Below are positions 8,180-19,010 of a stretch of DNA of 39,791 bases, one piece after another. Position numbers and translations under genes: made by a program. The stretch is taken from NCBI GenBank assembly GCA_049999725.1, contig JBNGIS010018880.1, positions 39,496 through 79,286 on the forward strand. The letters run 5' to 3'. Position 1 is the first letter of the stretch, and each line of letters opens with the position of its first letter. The stretch is from Haplomitrium mnioides (taxonomy: Eukaryota > Marchantiophyta > Haplomitriopsida > Calobryales). A model generated the notes under the pieces. That model worked only from the letters and a program-made list of their open reading frames with translations. It was not told the origin of the DNA and ran no database searches.

Positions 8180-10171
8180 AAGACTCATCTATTACTATGC
8201 TTATATTGTTGCATCACTTACAAATCTGTTAGGCCAAGAGGCAAAGTTTCAATGAACAACCAAAGAGCAAGAGGCATTTCAATGACTCAAGAATGCGGTG
8301 TCTTCTCATCCAATTCTACAACCATATGATCCAAAGACATGTTGTATAGTGGATTTTGATGCTTCTAATTTTGCTATTGGAGTAGTGTTACAACAAGAGT
8401 TTGAGAATGGACTTCATTCCATTGCTTTTGTGTCACGACGGCTAAATGCAGCGGATAGAAATTATTTTGCAAAGGATAGAAAGCAACTAGCAATGCTTTA
8501 TGCTGCCAAAGTTTGAAGATGTTATCCTTTAGGAAAGCATATACTTATGCACATCGATCACAAGCCCTTGCTGCAATCAATTCACTTGGAAAATATAACA
8601 AGTCGTCAAAATTGATGGGAAGATCAACTACAGCTCTTTGAGATCAAGTTGGAGCACAAGCTGAGAAAGTTTCATACTGCATCTTAATGAAGCAACCAGT
8701 GAAAACTTTCGACAAAAGTTACATAGAGATGCCTTCTTTAATCTTGTTAACTCACATTTGGCGATCAAAGATAATGTGTATCATGTCTTTTCCATTTGGG
8801 ATGATATTCTCTATCAAGGTCATCAAATATATGCTCCATAAGATGATGCGCTTCAAATGGCCCGTTGACAAGAAGCATATGGCATTCTAATCTCTAGGCA
8901 TCTTGGGGTAGACAAGACTATGGAGTTGCTTCAATGCACTTCGTGGTGGTCAAACCTAGCTTGAGATGTTCAGGGCTTTGTTTGTTCTTGTGAGAGTTAT
9001 CAACGAATTTAAACAAGGCTTCAAATCAAAAACTAGTTGGTCTTCTTCAACCATTACCGATTTCTACTGCTTGGTGGGAATATGTAAGTTTAGATCTTGT
9101 CACTTTGCTTCCAACCATGCCTCGTGAGTTTACTGCTATTGTAGTGTTTATGGATAAATTAAGCAAGCAAATTCAACTAACACCCACATTGGATATAGCA
9201 GATTCTCCACAATTGGCAAAGATTTACTTTGATACAATCTTTTGATATCATGGTATGCCAAGGGCATTAATATCTGATAGAGATTCACGATTCACTGAAA
9301 AGTTCTCATAAGAATTGTTTACACTTTTGGGTACCAAACTCTCTATGTCTATTGCTTATCATCCTCAAACAGATAGGCAAACAGAGCACGCTAATTGCAC
9401 TGTGGAGGAAATGCTTCAAGCGTTCATCAACATTCATCACACAAATTGGGATAGTATCTTATCGGTTGTGGAGTTTGCATGCAACAACTCCAAACAAGCA
9501 AGTATTGGATTTTCTCCTTTCTTTCTCAATTCAGACCAACATCCTCTTGTTCTTGATATTTTGCTTTCTCCTTCTTCTTCTAATGTCCCAAGTCTTTGTA
9601 CTTTTTGTCTCATTTATCTTCCTCTTTGCAAGATGCACGCAACCATCTTCTTATTGGTCAAAATCGGCAAAAAACAACATGCAGATAAATATTGTCATGA
9701 TTTCTCTTATGTTTTAGGTGACAAAGTCATCCTTTCTACTCATGATCTTCCTTTGTCTTTAAACCTTCAAGTTTGTAAGTTATCTCCGGCTTGGATTGGT
9801 CTTTTTTCAATTTCTCAAGTTATTTCTTTCTTTGTGTACAAACTTGTTCTTCCTCTCCATATGAAGATTTATCTTATATTCCATGTCTCTAAACTTAAAC
9901 CTTTTGTTTCTAGTCCTTCTTCTTCTCCAAATCGTGTACAAATTCCTCCTTCGGCTATTTTTCTTGATGATCATGAAAAATTTGAGGTGGATCGCATTTT
10001 AGCGAAAAGAGTTATCAAGTGAGGGTGTTATCAACAAGTTCAATACAAGGTTTTGTAGAAAGGTTATCCACTTCATGATGCTACTTGGGAACCTACTTCA
10101 AATCCTGAGAATGCTCAATACGCTATTCAAATATTTGAAAGTTGCGGCAATGATGAGGATGTCATTGATTA
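8180..10171 (+). pseudogene. Chromovirus pol fragment: RNase H, integrase, chromodomain
   Basis: RNase H: YDPKTCCIVDFDASNFAIG, VLQQEFENG, SRRLNAADRNYFAKDRKQL, then HIDHKPLLQSIH (8323-8590). Integrase: the zinc-binding region around HLGVDKTMELL and CSCESY (8900-9010), then the core with LDLVT, SDRDSRF (9277-9297) and a TEHANCTVEEML block (9380-9416). The last open frame (9315-10022) continues through a GPY/F-like module (AWIGLFSISQVI, FHVSKLKPF). A chromodomain relic spans the frame end: FEVDRILAKRVIK, a stop, then KGYPLHDATWEPTSNPENAQ. Stops near 8516, 9245 and 10021 and the missing upstream domains make it dead. The integrase C-terminus plus chromodomain place it among chromoviruses; the clade was not resolved. 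Confidence 0.8.
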
Positions 10172-10185
10172 AAAGGCATAGATTA

Positions 10186-10560
10186 TGCAACAGTACAAGC
10201 ATAAGGATGTTTTATTTACAAGAAAATAGAGAGGAGTGAAGGAAGTGGTAGAGAGTCACATAAGATTACTTACCTTTGAAGTCACTTTTAGTAGAGAGTC
10301 ACTTTTAGGATTGAAATTAGAAGTGACTTGTAAGTGAAGAAAGAGGAATGACACCCTCTTCTCTTGTATAAATAGAAGGGTTTTTTAGCCCCACTCTTCA
10401 TTCTAGAGTTCCTCTCAAATCACTTGGGTTCTTTGGTTGCTTGGCTTTTGCTTGCACTATTGGTCTTAACTTGTTCTTGAGTTGCCTTTGGTTGAAGAAT
10501 TCTACTAGAGTTCACTATGAGTTCTTACTCATTTGAATTTGGTCCTTGAGCTCTTTTACA
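10186..10560 (+). repeat. 3' LTR of the first chromovirus
   Basis: 375 bp, TG at 10186 to CA at 10559-10560, preceded by an A/G-rich polypurine-like stretch (AAAAGGCATAGAT). TATAAATA at 10367-10374. Confidence 0.85.
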
Positions 10561-10979
10561 CTTATTGTATATTGCGTACTTTCAGTTTATATTGTAATTT
10601 AAGATTATTATTTTATAAAGTACTCGAGAATGGTATGAAGTAATTTCTTGAATTTATATGCTACCTTAAATTTTTTTGTGTATATCCTTCCAAGTTTATT
10701 CTAATTGTAACTATATTCTTTCCTTCTTTATTTTTTGATAGAAGAGTTTAATGTTTTGGTATTGCTGAAGTGTCTATCTAAATTGACTACTTAATCTTTT
10801 TCTTGTAAAGACTTTGATGTAAAACTTGAAACCTTTAGCACATTTTGACTCAGATATAGAGCTTTTTACCCCTTTTGCTTTTAGATTCCAAATCAGAAAA
10901 AAAAAAAAAAAAAAAAATCTTTTATGTGCCTAGAGTTCGTTGCAAAAAACATAACCTTTAGTGTATCTATACTCAGATG
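10561..10979. other. AT-rich spacer with a 21 bp A run, no gene seen
   Basis: AT-rich sequence after the chromovirus. An uninterrupted run of 21 A lies at 10897-10917. No coding frame or recognisable repeat was found. It probably continues the sequence interrupted by the insertion at 7804. Confidence 0.4.
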
Positions 10980-11245
10980 TAGAGGTCTGAAGCCTATGTG
11001 GTCATAGACTTTGATGAGCAAGTTTAAACCTCATGCGCACAAAGACTTTGCTGCGAAACTTAAAACCTAGTTTCAGCATAGTCTTTGTTGCTGAGTGTTT
11101 AGATGTTGAGCTCGGATTCCTATGCGTGCATAGACTTTCGTGTGGAAGTCCAAGCCTTCCACACATACTAACTCTAATATACAACCCTCAAGCTTCTACA
11201 TACAAAGACTACCGTCTAGAACTTAGATTCTACATCGCTCAAAGA
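10980..11245. repeat. Fifth palindromic array, diverged, about 50 bp period
   Basis: About five loosely spaced units, the clearest being CCTATGCGTGCATAGACTTT (11120-11139), with weaker ones near 10993-11013 (CCTATGTGGTCATAGACTTT) and 11030-11048. It has the same core as the arrays at 2404-2835 and 4968-5142, with a longer period. Single stray cores continue at about 11448 (GCACGCATGG) and 11651 (TATGCGCACATAGA). Confidence 0.65.
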
Positions 11246-11719
11246 CTCTCTTGTAGAGCTCAAAACCTTTTTTTTGGTAGACTCTGGTCAAAAACTTGGA
11301 GATGTTACTTGTTTACATTGTTAATTAAATCTCTATAGCCACTGTCTTTTTTATTATGAATTATGACTCTTTTGTGTATATAATTCTTCTAATTATAAAA
11401 GATTTTTAATTGATGAAACCTTCTATAGCATGCCCACTTTAAAATTTGCACGCATGGATTCTCAACTATAAAAGAAAGCTTCTTTCTTACTTGAAATTTA
11501 AAATAGAACTTTGAAATCCATACAATGCTTTGTTTTGTTTGTTATTGCATCTTACGGTTCCAAACTCATTCCTTTGACTTTGAGTCCACTTGGGTATTTT
11601 CCTCATGTTTTCTATTTTTCCCAAAAAATAAGTTTTAAGAAGCATCATGTTTATGCGCACATAGAGTTTGTCCAACCAAACTTATTTCAAAATAACTTAT
11701 TTTGATGTATATTTCAATT
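11246..11719. other. AT-rich spacer before an assembly gap
   Basis: No convincing gene. Short overlapping frames on both strands around 11487-11705 are AT-rich and match no family I recognise. Two isolated palindrome cores related to the neighbouring arrays occur here. Confidence 0.35.
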
Positions 11720-11819
11720 NNNNNNNNNNNNNNNNNNNNNNNNNNNNNNNNNNNNNNNNNNNNNNNNNNNNNNNNNNNNNNNNNNNNNNNNNNNNNNNNN
11801 NNNNNNNNNNNNNNNNNNN
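11720..11819. other. Assembly gap, 100 N
   Basis: Exactly 100 N, a conventional unknown-length gap. It cuts the 5' LTR of the second chromovirus and hides its left flank and any target-site duplication. Confidence 0.98.
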
Positions 11820-12120
11820 AAAGAGTTATTTTTAGGGTTGAATTGAGATAAGATTACTTGTCTTCAAAGTTACTTGTAGAGCTTTTAGAGTTGAAATTAA
11901 AAGTTACTTCTAAGTCATCAATTCTAGGGTTGAAATTAGAAGTGACTTGTAAGTGAAGCAAGAGGGATGACACCTTCTTCTCTTTTATAAATTGAAGGGT
12001 TTCATAACCTCACTCTTCATTTTGGAGTTACTCTCGAATGGCATTTGGTTGAAGAACTTTACTAAAGTTCACTATAAGTTCTTACTCATTTGGATTTTGG
12101 AGATTGAGTTCTTTTATACA
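11820..12120 (+). repeat. 5' LTR of the second chromovirus, truncated by the gap
   Basis: Matches 16215-16585 of the 3' LTR. It ends CTTTTATACA just before the primer site. The TATA box is TATAAATT at 11986-11993. It lacks about 45 bp near the TTGGTTGC segment that the 3' LTR retains. Confidence 0.8.
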
Positions 12121-12121
12121 T

Positions 12122-12133
12122 TGGTATCAGAGC
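12122..12133 (+). other. Primer-binding site, initiator Met tRNA
   Basis: TGGTATCAGAGC one base after the 5' LTR end. This is the standard complement of the 3' end of plant initiator tRNA-Met used by many plant LTR retrotransposons. Confidence 0.85.
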
Positions 12134-12159
12134 TGTTGTTCTTTTTGGTGGTGAGTTAC

Positions 12160-13370
12160 ATAGAGAATCAAGAGGTGGTGGTTCAAGCAATGCAACAACG
12201 ACTTGAACATCTTTCATGCCTTTTAGAAGTGAGAATGAAAGAAAGAGAAACTTTTTGAGAAGAAAAAAATTATGAGCGATTTTCAATGCCAAAAGCATAT
12301 GATGGGAAGATGGTCTGTGGTGCATCTGAGAACTTCATATTCGATTGTGAGCAATATTTTGAAGCTACAAACATTAGAGAAGATGGTCAATGAATTCTAT
12401 TTGTAGCAAGTCAATTAGAAGAAGTTGCAAAGACTTGGTAGAGATATCAAATAGAACAAGCACAATATAGATTTGTTACTCTTATTGTTTCTTGGTGTGA
12501 ATTAAAAGAAGTGGTGATTTCAAGATTTAGGATTGTAAATGCTTCAAAAGTAGCAAGAGATCTATTAGTCGAATTGCAACAACTTGGTACAGTGAGAAGC
12601 TATATTACACATTTTCATGATACAATTATGAAAAATCATGATATAAGAGGAGAAGAAGCACTAAATCACTTTGTTTGAAAATTCAAACCTTGCACAATTA
12701 TAATGGAAGTTACAATGAGAGAGCCTACTTAGTTAGGAAAAGCAATGCGCATAGAGTAGTGGTATGACTCATTACTTACTACTACAAAAGCTAGATCGCG
12801 TCCTCAACCATTCGAACAGTCTGCTAGAAAAATTTGCAAGCTCTTATGGAATTAAAATTTCAACTAGAATTTGAGATAATCTCTTCCATCTTGATGGTGT
12901 GATTGAGGAGCACTTTTGTAGAGTGTTGGTGGATAGTGAGAGTTATGAAAATCTTATGTCACTATGTTTTGCTAAGATAATCAAAGCAAAATTTAGGCCT
13001 ATCAAGCAAAGTGTTGTGACTATGGCCGATAGCCAAAAGCATGACGTGTTTTGCTCTCAAAAGCCATTCATTCTAAAGATTAGAAAAGAGCATACAGAAT
13101 CTATGCAATTTATTATTGCACCTATACAATATGACATCATTTTAGGGTTGCTTTGGCTTGAAGATCAATCCACTCAATTTGATTGGGCAAAACGATAGAT
13201 TCAATTTACCTTACAAGATAAGAGATTTTTATTTTGTGTTCAACACCATTGGTAAGAAGCCTAAATTAGTTCAGCATATTAATTCAGTGGAGCAAGAGTT
13301 GTTTATCTTTGCTATTTGGAACAAGCCCATCATAGACTTGAGTAGGAAGGAGGAAAAAGTGCGCGTTCCT
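12160..13370 (+). pseudogene. Chromovirus gag and protease remnant
   Basis: Gag region (about 12290-12830): ENFIFDCEQYFEATNI, then VASQLEEVAKTW and ELQQLGTVRSYITHFHD, matching the Retrotrans_gag domain, broken by stops at about 12391 and 12439. No CCHC zinc knuckle was recognised. Protease region (12899-13198): VLVDSESYENLMS, where DSG of the catalytic motif has become DSE, then IIAPIQYDIILGLLWL, the usual ILGxxWL element. Frame changes follow near 13195. Confidence 0.7.
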
Positions 13371-16130
13371 CAATGATAGATGATATTTTGAAGGAGTCTG
13401 CAAATGTATTTCTAGAGGATTTGCCAAAGGTGTTACCAAGTGATCGAGGAATTCCTTTTCCAATTGAATTAATACCATGAAGCACTCATTGTAATCGACT
13501 ATATGTCGGTTATCACCACAAAAATTAGAAGAGCTTCAAAAGACAATGACAAATCTTCTTGAGAAGGATTAAATTCAACATAGTACTTTGCATTGGAGAG
13601 CTCCGGTATTCTTTGTACCAAAAAAAGATGGTGTATTTTGTCTTTGTACATATTATCGAGGCGTGAACAATCAAACAATGAAGAATGCCTATCCTCTACC
13701 TCATATTGGTGATTTGTTGGATCAATTGAGTGGTGCGTGATTCTTTTCTAAGTTGGATCTTCAAAGTGGCTATTGGAAAATTCTTATCAAGCCAAGTGAT
13801 GTGCAACAGATAGCTTTTTATACAAGGTATGGGCATTTTGAATTGAAGATTCTTACATTTTGCCTTACTAGTGCTCCGACAATATTCATGGATCAAATGC
13901 ATTGAATTTTTTAGCATTGTGAGCATTTTAAAGAAGTATCGCAAAGACTACGCAATTGGAAGCTTTATTGCAAGAAGTCTAAGTGTGAGTTTTGAAAGCA
14001 AGAAGTAGCTTACTTAGGACATAAAGCATCTATAGAGGGGATCAACATGGAAGAAGAGAAAATTAAAGCTATTACAGAGTGGCCAACACCAATTGATGCA
14101 AAGGATGTTGGAGCTTTCAATGTATTGGCAATTTTTTATCAAAGATTCATCCATTACTATGCTCATATTGTTGCATTGCTTACAGATTTGTTAGGTTAGG
14201 TGGCAAAGTTTCAATGGATGACCAAAGAGCAAGAGGCATTTCAACAACTCAAGGATGCAGTATCTTCTCGTCCAATTCTACAATTGTATGATCCAAAAGC
14301 AAATTGTATAGTTGATTTTCATGTCTCTAATTTTGCTATTGGAGCAGTGTTACAACAAGAGTTTGAGTATGGACTTCATCTAATTACCTTCATGTCACGC
14401 TGACTAAGTGCAACGGAAAGAAACTATTTTGCAAAGGATAGAGAGTAATTGGTAATGGTTTATGCTACCAAGGTTTTGATACATTATCTTTTAGGAAAGC
14501 ATGTACTTATGCGCACCGTTCACAAACCCTTCTTGCAATCAATTCACTTAGAAAATATGACAAGTCGTCATCATCAATGGGAAGATCAATTATAGCTCTT
14601 TGATATCAAGTTGGAGTACTAGTTGGAAACCCCCTATACCATTCTTGATGCATTGTCAAAAAGCCTGAATCATCAACTAAATACATTAGAGATTGCAAAT
14701 GCTAGTAAATTGCATTGTGATAAATCAACTAGTGACGACTTTCAATGAAAGTTACATGAAGATGTCTTCTTTTATCTTGTTGGAGCACATTTGGTGGTCA
14801 AAGATAGTGGGTATTAAGCATTTTCCATTCAGGATGGTATTCTCTATGAAGGCCATCAAATATATATTCCACAAGATGATGTGCTTTGAATGACTTGTTT
14901 ACAAGAAGCATATGATATTCCAATCTCTAAGCACCATGTTGTAGACAAAACTATGGAGTTGCTTCAACACACTTGGTGGTGGCCAAACCTAACTTGAGAT
15001 GTTCGTTCTTATGAAAGTTGCCTGAAAAACAAGGCTTCAAATCAAAAACTAGCTGGTCTTCTTCAACCAATATTGACTCCTACTCCTCGATAGGAACATG
15101 TAATTTTAGATCTTGTCACTTCACTTCTAACCATGACTCATTGGTATACTACCATCGTGGTGTTTGTGGACAAGCTAAGCAAACAAATTCATCTAGCATC
15201 GATAGTGATACGGTAGATGCTCCACAATTGGCAAAGATTTACTTTGCTATAGTCTTCCAATATCATGAAATGCCAAAGGTATTAAATATCTAATAGACAT
15301 CCAAGATTCACTAGGAAGTTTTGGCGAGCGTTGTTTACACTTTTGGGTACCAAACTATCTATGCCTATAGCTTATCATTCTCAAACACATGGGCAAACTA
15401 AATGCAAAAATCACATTGTGAAATATATGCTTTGCATGTTTTTCAACGTTCATCATACAGATTGGGATAGTTTCTTACCAATTGTGGAGTTGCATACAAC
15501 AACTCCAAACAAGCAAGTACTAGATTTTCTCTTTTCTTTCTTAATTTTGGTCAACATCCTCTTGTTCTTGATGGTTTTCTTTCTCCTTTCTCTTCCAGTA
15601 TTCCAAGTTTTTCAAACTTTTTGTCTAATTTATCTTTCTCTTTGCAAGATGCCAAAAACCATCTTGTTATTGCTCAAAATTGGCAAAAATAATATGTCAA
15701 TAAACATCGTCATGATTTTTCTTATGTTTTAGGTAACCAAGTTATACTTTCTACTCATGATTTTCCTTTTTCTTTAGATACTCAAGTCCGTAAGTTATCT
15801 CTAGCTTGGATTGGTCTTTTTTTAATTTCTCAAGTTATTTCTCTTGTTGCATACAAACTTGATCTTCCTCTCCATATAAAGATTCATTCTATATTCCATG
15901 TCTCTAAAATTAAACCTTTTGTTTCTAGTCCATATTCTTTTCCAAATCGTGTTCAAATTCCTCCTCCACTTATTGTTCTAGATGATTATGAAGAATATAA
16001 GGTGGATCATATTTTGGCTAAGCGAGTACTCAAATGTGAGCGACACCCTTAAGTTCTAACCTTGAGAATGTTCAAGAAGCTATTCGATTATTTGAAAATG
16101 CCATCATGACGAGGACTTCATCGATTAGAA
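13371..16130 (+). pseudogene. Chromovirus pol remnant: RT, RNase H, integrase, chromodomain
   Basis: [72 protein letters not shown] (13607-13878), then MDQMH running almost directly into KLYCKKSKCEF: the stretch that should hold the YxDD box is missing. RNase H: YDPKANCIVDFHVSNFAIG, VLQQEFEYG (14287-14370), with later stops. Integrase: VVDKTMELLQHTWWWPNL (14938-14993), then LDLVTSLLTM, and a frameshifted core (15018-15732). C-terminus: AWIGLFLISQVIS, FHVSKIKPFVSSP, and a chromodomain relic EYKVDHILAKRVLKCER, SNLENVQEAIRLFE (15989-16098). It parallels 8180-10171 throughout, which confirms one family. Confidence 0.75.
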
Positions 16131-16141
16131 GGTAGGGATTA

Positions 16142-16585
16142 TGCAATAGTACAAGCATGATGTTGTGCTATTTATAAGAATATAGAGAGAAGTGAAGGAA
16201 GTGGTAAAGGGTTATTTTTAAGGTTGAATTGAGATAAGATTATTTGTCTTCGAAGTTACTTTAAGAGCTTTTAGGGTTGGAATTAGAAGTGACTTCTAAG
16301 TTAGCAATTTTAGAGCTGAAATTAGAAGTGACTTCTAAGTGATCAATTCTAGGGTTTCAATTAGAAGTGACTTGTAAGTGAAGTAAGATGGATGACACCT
16401 TCTTCTCATGTATAAATAGAAGGATCTCATAGCCCCACTCTTCATTTTGGAGCTTCTCTCAAATTACTTGGGTTATTTGGTTGCTTGGCTTTGCTTGCCT
16501 TATTGGCATCTGGTTGAAGAACTCTAAAAGAGTTCATTATGAGTTCTTACTCATTTGGATTTGGTCCTTGAGGTTATTTATAGCT
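16142..16585 (+). repeat. 3' LTR of the second chromovirus, with an internal triplication
   Basis: Starts TGCAATAGTACAAGCA after a polypurine-like GAAGGTAGGGAT; the right end is fuzzy near 16585. TATAAATA at 16411-16418. A unit of about 42-45 bp (TTAGAAGTGACTTCTAAGT plus a CAATTCTAGGGTTGAAA-like part) occurs three times between about 16272 and 16381; the 5' LTR shows two. Confidence 0.75.
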
Positions 16586-16589
16586 ATAG

Positions 16590-17930
16590 TGTGGACAGAA
16601 ACCTATCATTAAGCATCTCTGAATATTTGATTGCACATTATATACTCATTTTTAAGAATTTGCCAAAAGCAAGATACCTCCTATTGCAAGGATGCTACAT
16701 TTGATGAAAATCCCACAATTTCATCATTTTCTCTATCAATAGAGAGCTTGTATTTGTAAACCTATTTGCAACCAACCAAATTGTTGCCCTTTCTTTTGGC
16801 AGGTAAATCAATCAACTTGAAATTTTTTTTTTTAATTTATGAAGAGAGCACAATTCTTCTTCCATGGCTTTTTGTTGTTGTCTATGTGGATGATCTTGTT
16901 GTTCTTGCTCATAGTTCAAATGAAGTTTCAGCATTTAAAGAACAACTCTCATCCATTTTTGAAATGATTGATTTAGATTTGTTGCACTATATACTAGGTT
17001 TTCAAGTGGTAAGAGACAAAGCCAACAAGCCTCTTTGAATCCACCAACAACAATATATCTTAAACAAACTTGCAGAGTTTGAGATGATATGTTGTCATCC
17101 TACTTCTACTCCTTTGATTCCAAGGACAAATTTGTCTACTAATACATCCACACTTGATCCCAACAGTGGCCAACCCCATCATCAACCATTTTCTTATGCC
17201 ACTCTCGTTTGTAGCCTCACATGTATGCTTCCACCACTACTAGACGTCACATTATTTTTGTAAATATAGAGCCAGATTTTTCATGTCTAATCCTTCAATT
17301 GAGCACTGGCAAGCTAGTTTACATATGTTGCACTATTTGAAAGACACTTTTGATCTTGGCATCACATTTAATGCATCTATCTTCGTTGCAACTACCTTTG
17401 AAGAGCTTTCACATTTTGATAATGCAACTTGGAAAGGATGATCACAAATCCACATCAGTGATTATTTTCAATAGAAGAAAAAGAATCGCTTTTGGGGATT
17501 TCAAGAAGAAAGAGTTGATAGCACTTTCTATTGTCTGAAGCAGAATATCTTATACTCAATGAGGCAAGCAGTAAGGCTCTATAGATCTAAAACCTTCTTT
17601 AAGAAACTAGATTTCACTAAATTCATTGCCTCGAGACTTCATCAAGACAACAAAACATGTATTGCAAACAATGAGGCTTTATGGACCTGAAATCTCCTTT
17701 AGAAAACTAGATTTTCCTAAATTCATTTCTTTCACACTTTATCAAGACAACAAAACATGTGTTTTCCAAGAGCTTGTATTCAACCTCCAAAATCAAAATT
17801 TTGGAGTTGAAATATTTCTTCATTCACCATCATGTTGAGGAGCATCAAGCTTCTATGCTTTCCTATTCCATTTCAAGTTGCTACATTTTCACCAAATGTC
17901 TAATGCCTCATTGCCATTCTTCCCTCATGT
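16590..17930 (+). pseudogene. Ty1/copia RT and RNase H relic
   Basis: RT palm: VYVDDLVVLAHSSNEV then DLLHYILGFQVVRDKANKPL (16879-17036), a canonical YVDD box and LGF/LGI block. It continues as QQYILNKLAEFEM and TSTPLIPRTNLS (17047-17140) and PFSYATLVCSLTCM. RNase H signs are split over frames: LSEAEYL (STEAEY motif, 17533-17553), LHQDNKTC-like segments (17637-17660 and 17737-17760) and HHVEEH near 17830. Gag, integrase and most of the RT N-terminus are absent and no LTR was recognised, so this is a fragment. It is not the same family as the - strand copia elements on the right. Confidence 0.75.
17574..17773 (+). repeat. 100 bp tandem duplication within the copia relic
   Basis: AGGCTCTATAGATC at 17574 and AGGCTTTATGGACC at 17674 start two similar 100 bp copies, each containing CATCAAGACAACAAAACATG or TATCAAGACAACAAAACATG. 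The period is not a multiple of three, so it shifts the frame after the RNase H QDN motif. Confidence 0.75.
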
Positions 17931-18107
17931 AAATCATTGAGTGCACCAAAGTAAGCGACCTCATTGGGAGTCATTTACAAACAACATCAAGAGTTGCATT
18001 TTCTAAGTTATCTATTTCTAAGTTATCTATTATAGCTATTCTAAGTGAGTGAGAGTGTATACATACATATGGGAATATAGTAATAGTAGTATTTTATATA
18101 TTAATTA

Positions 18108-18390
18108 TGAAGTTGTGGAGAGCAAAACTAACCACAACAACAATTAAATTGAAGCTGCAATAGTCTAAGAAAAACCCATAGAATAGAATGCAGCCTTGAC
18201 TATATGGTGTCAGACACAAAGTTTCAAACTATTCAACCTCATCATGTGTAACAATGACAAGCTGTCACAACTTCTTGCTGGTTTCGTCAGTTCTCGACAA
18301 TTGGTCTTGATCAATCATCGTACTGAGTTTCTAACTTCGGGAAAACTCAATCATGATGATGCCTAGCACTCCACCAAGAATCCAACTAGT
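18108..18390 (+). repeat. Intronic-type repeat, copy A, 3' of AUG5
   Basis: First of a local repeat family. It begins ATTATGAAGTTGTGGAGAG, passes TCAACCTCATCATGTGTAAC and CTTGCTGGTTTCGTCAG, and ends GCACTCCACCAAGAATCC before an (AT)n tract. It is homologous end to end with 28203-28540. Confidence 0.8.
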
Positions 18391-18518
18391 AGTATATATA
18401 TATATATATATATATATANNNNNNNNNNNNNNNNNNNNNNNNNNNNNNNNNNNNNNNNNNNNNNNNNNNNNNNNNNNNNNNNNNNNNNNNNNNNNNNNNN
18501 NNNNNNNNNNNNNNNNNN

Positions 18519-18553
<35 letters not shown>
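18391..18553. repeat. (AT)n microsatellite interrupted by an assembly gap
   Basis: (TA)n at 18393-18418, 100 N at 18419-18518, then (AT)n at 18519-18553. The gap lies where short reads cannot cross the dinucleotide run. Open frames across it are artefacts of the repeat. Confidence 0.95.
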
Positions 18554-18557
<4 letters not shown>

Positions 18558-18790
18558 TATGGAGAGCAAAACTAACCACAACAACAATTAAATGGAAGCT
18601 ACGTACACTAGGAAAAACTTACACATATCACAATTGTGCACTTATAGAGTGCAACCTTGACAATGTAGTTTCAGACACAATTTCAAACTAATTCAGCCTC
18701 ATCATGTATTGCTAGCAGTGACAAGCTGCTGCAACTTCATGCTAGTTTTGTCTGTTCTCAACATCAAAAACTCGGTCATGATATATATAG
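18553..18790 (+). repeat. Intronic-type repeat, copy B, diverged
   Basis: AAAGTTATGGAGAGCAAAAC through TCAGCCTCATCATGTATTGC to CTCGGTCATGATATATATAG. It lacks the middle GATCAATC...TTTCTGCCACTTTCC portion found in copy K. Sits directly beside copy A across the (AT)n tract. Confidence 0.7.
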
Positions 18791-19010
18791 TTTTGTTACT
18801 TCCTCTACTCACCATCTATATTATGAATATCTTTGCAAGTGTTTAATCTTTAATTATAAATATGTTTATACCAGATTATTCATGTGTAATCATAATAAGA
18901 AAAGTAACAAAATTCAAAGAATAACTACTGTGATTGCAGGGGAATTTAGACGGCATAATTAGGAAACAAGTAACCCCTAGCCACAAGTGCCAAACTTCAC
19001 ATTTTCGAGC

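Larger units (their letters stand above)
7805..10560 (+). mobile_element. Ty3/gypsy chromovirus, internally deleted copy with both LTRs
   Basis: Direct LTRs flank a partial pol. The 5' copy (7805-8179) starts TGTAATAGTACAAG; the 3' copy (10186-10560) starts TGCAACAGTACAAG and ends CTTTTACA. Flanks ATTAT and CTTAT match at four of five bases, consistent with a 5 bp target duplication. The 5' LTR runs directly into the RT-RNase H connection region: the gag, protease and RT parts seen in the second element are missing, as are the last bases of the LTR and the primer site. Both LTRs carry TATAAATA (8000-8007, 10367-10374). Stops make it non-autonomous. Confidence 0.85.
11820..16585 (+). mobile_element. 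Ty3/gypsy chromovirus, longer degenerate copy
   Basis: Same family as the element at 7805-10560. Layout: 5' LTR (visible 11820-12120), primer site, gag, protease, RT, RNase H, integrase, chromodomain relic, 3' LTR (16142 to about 16585). The element is about 4.9 kb if the gap holds only the missing LTR start. Dozens of stops and small indels, plus loss of the RT catalytic box, make it dead. Confidence 0.85.

Noticed and set aside
8057-8329. Small membrane protein (MGSLVAWLLLALLVLAWALS)
   Set aside because: It lies across the chromovirus 5' LTR and the deletion junction, and the same sequence recurs in the 3' LTR without a conserved frame.
18331-18691. Open frames with IYIYIY and an N-encoded centre
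   Set aside because: Translation of an (AT)n tract and a 100 N gap.
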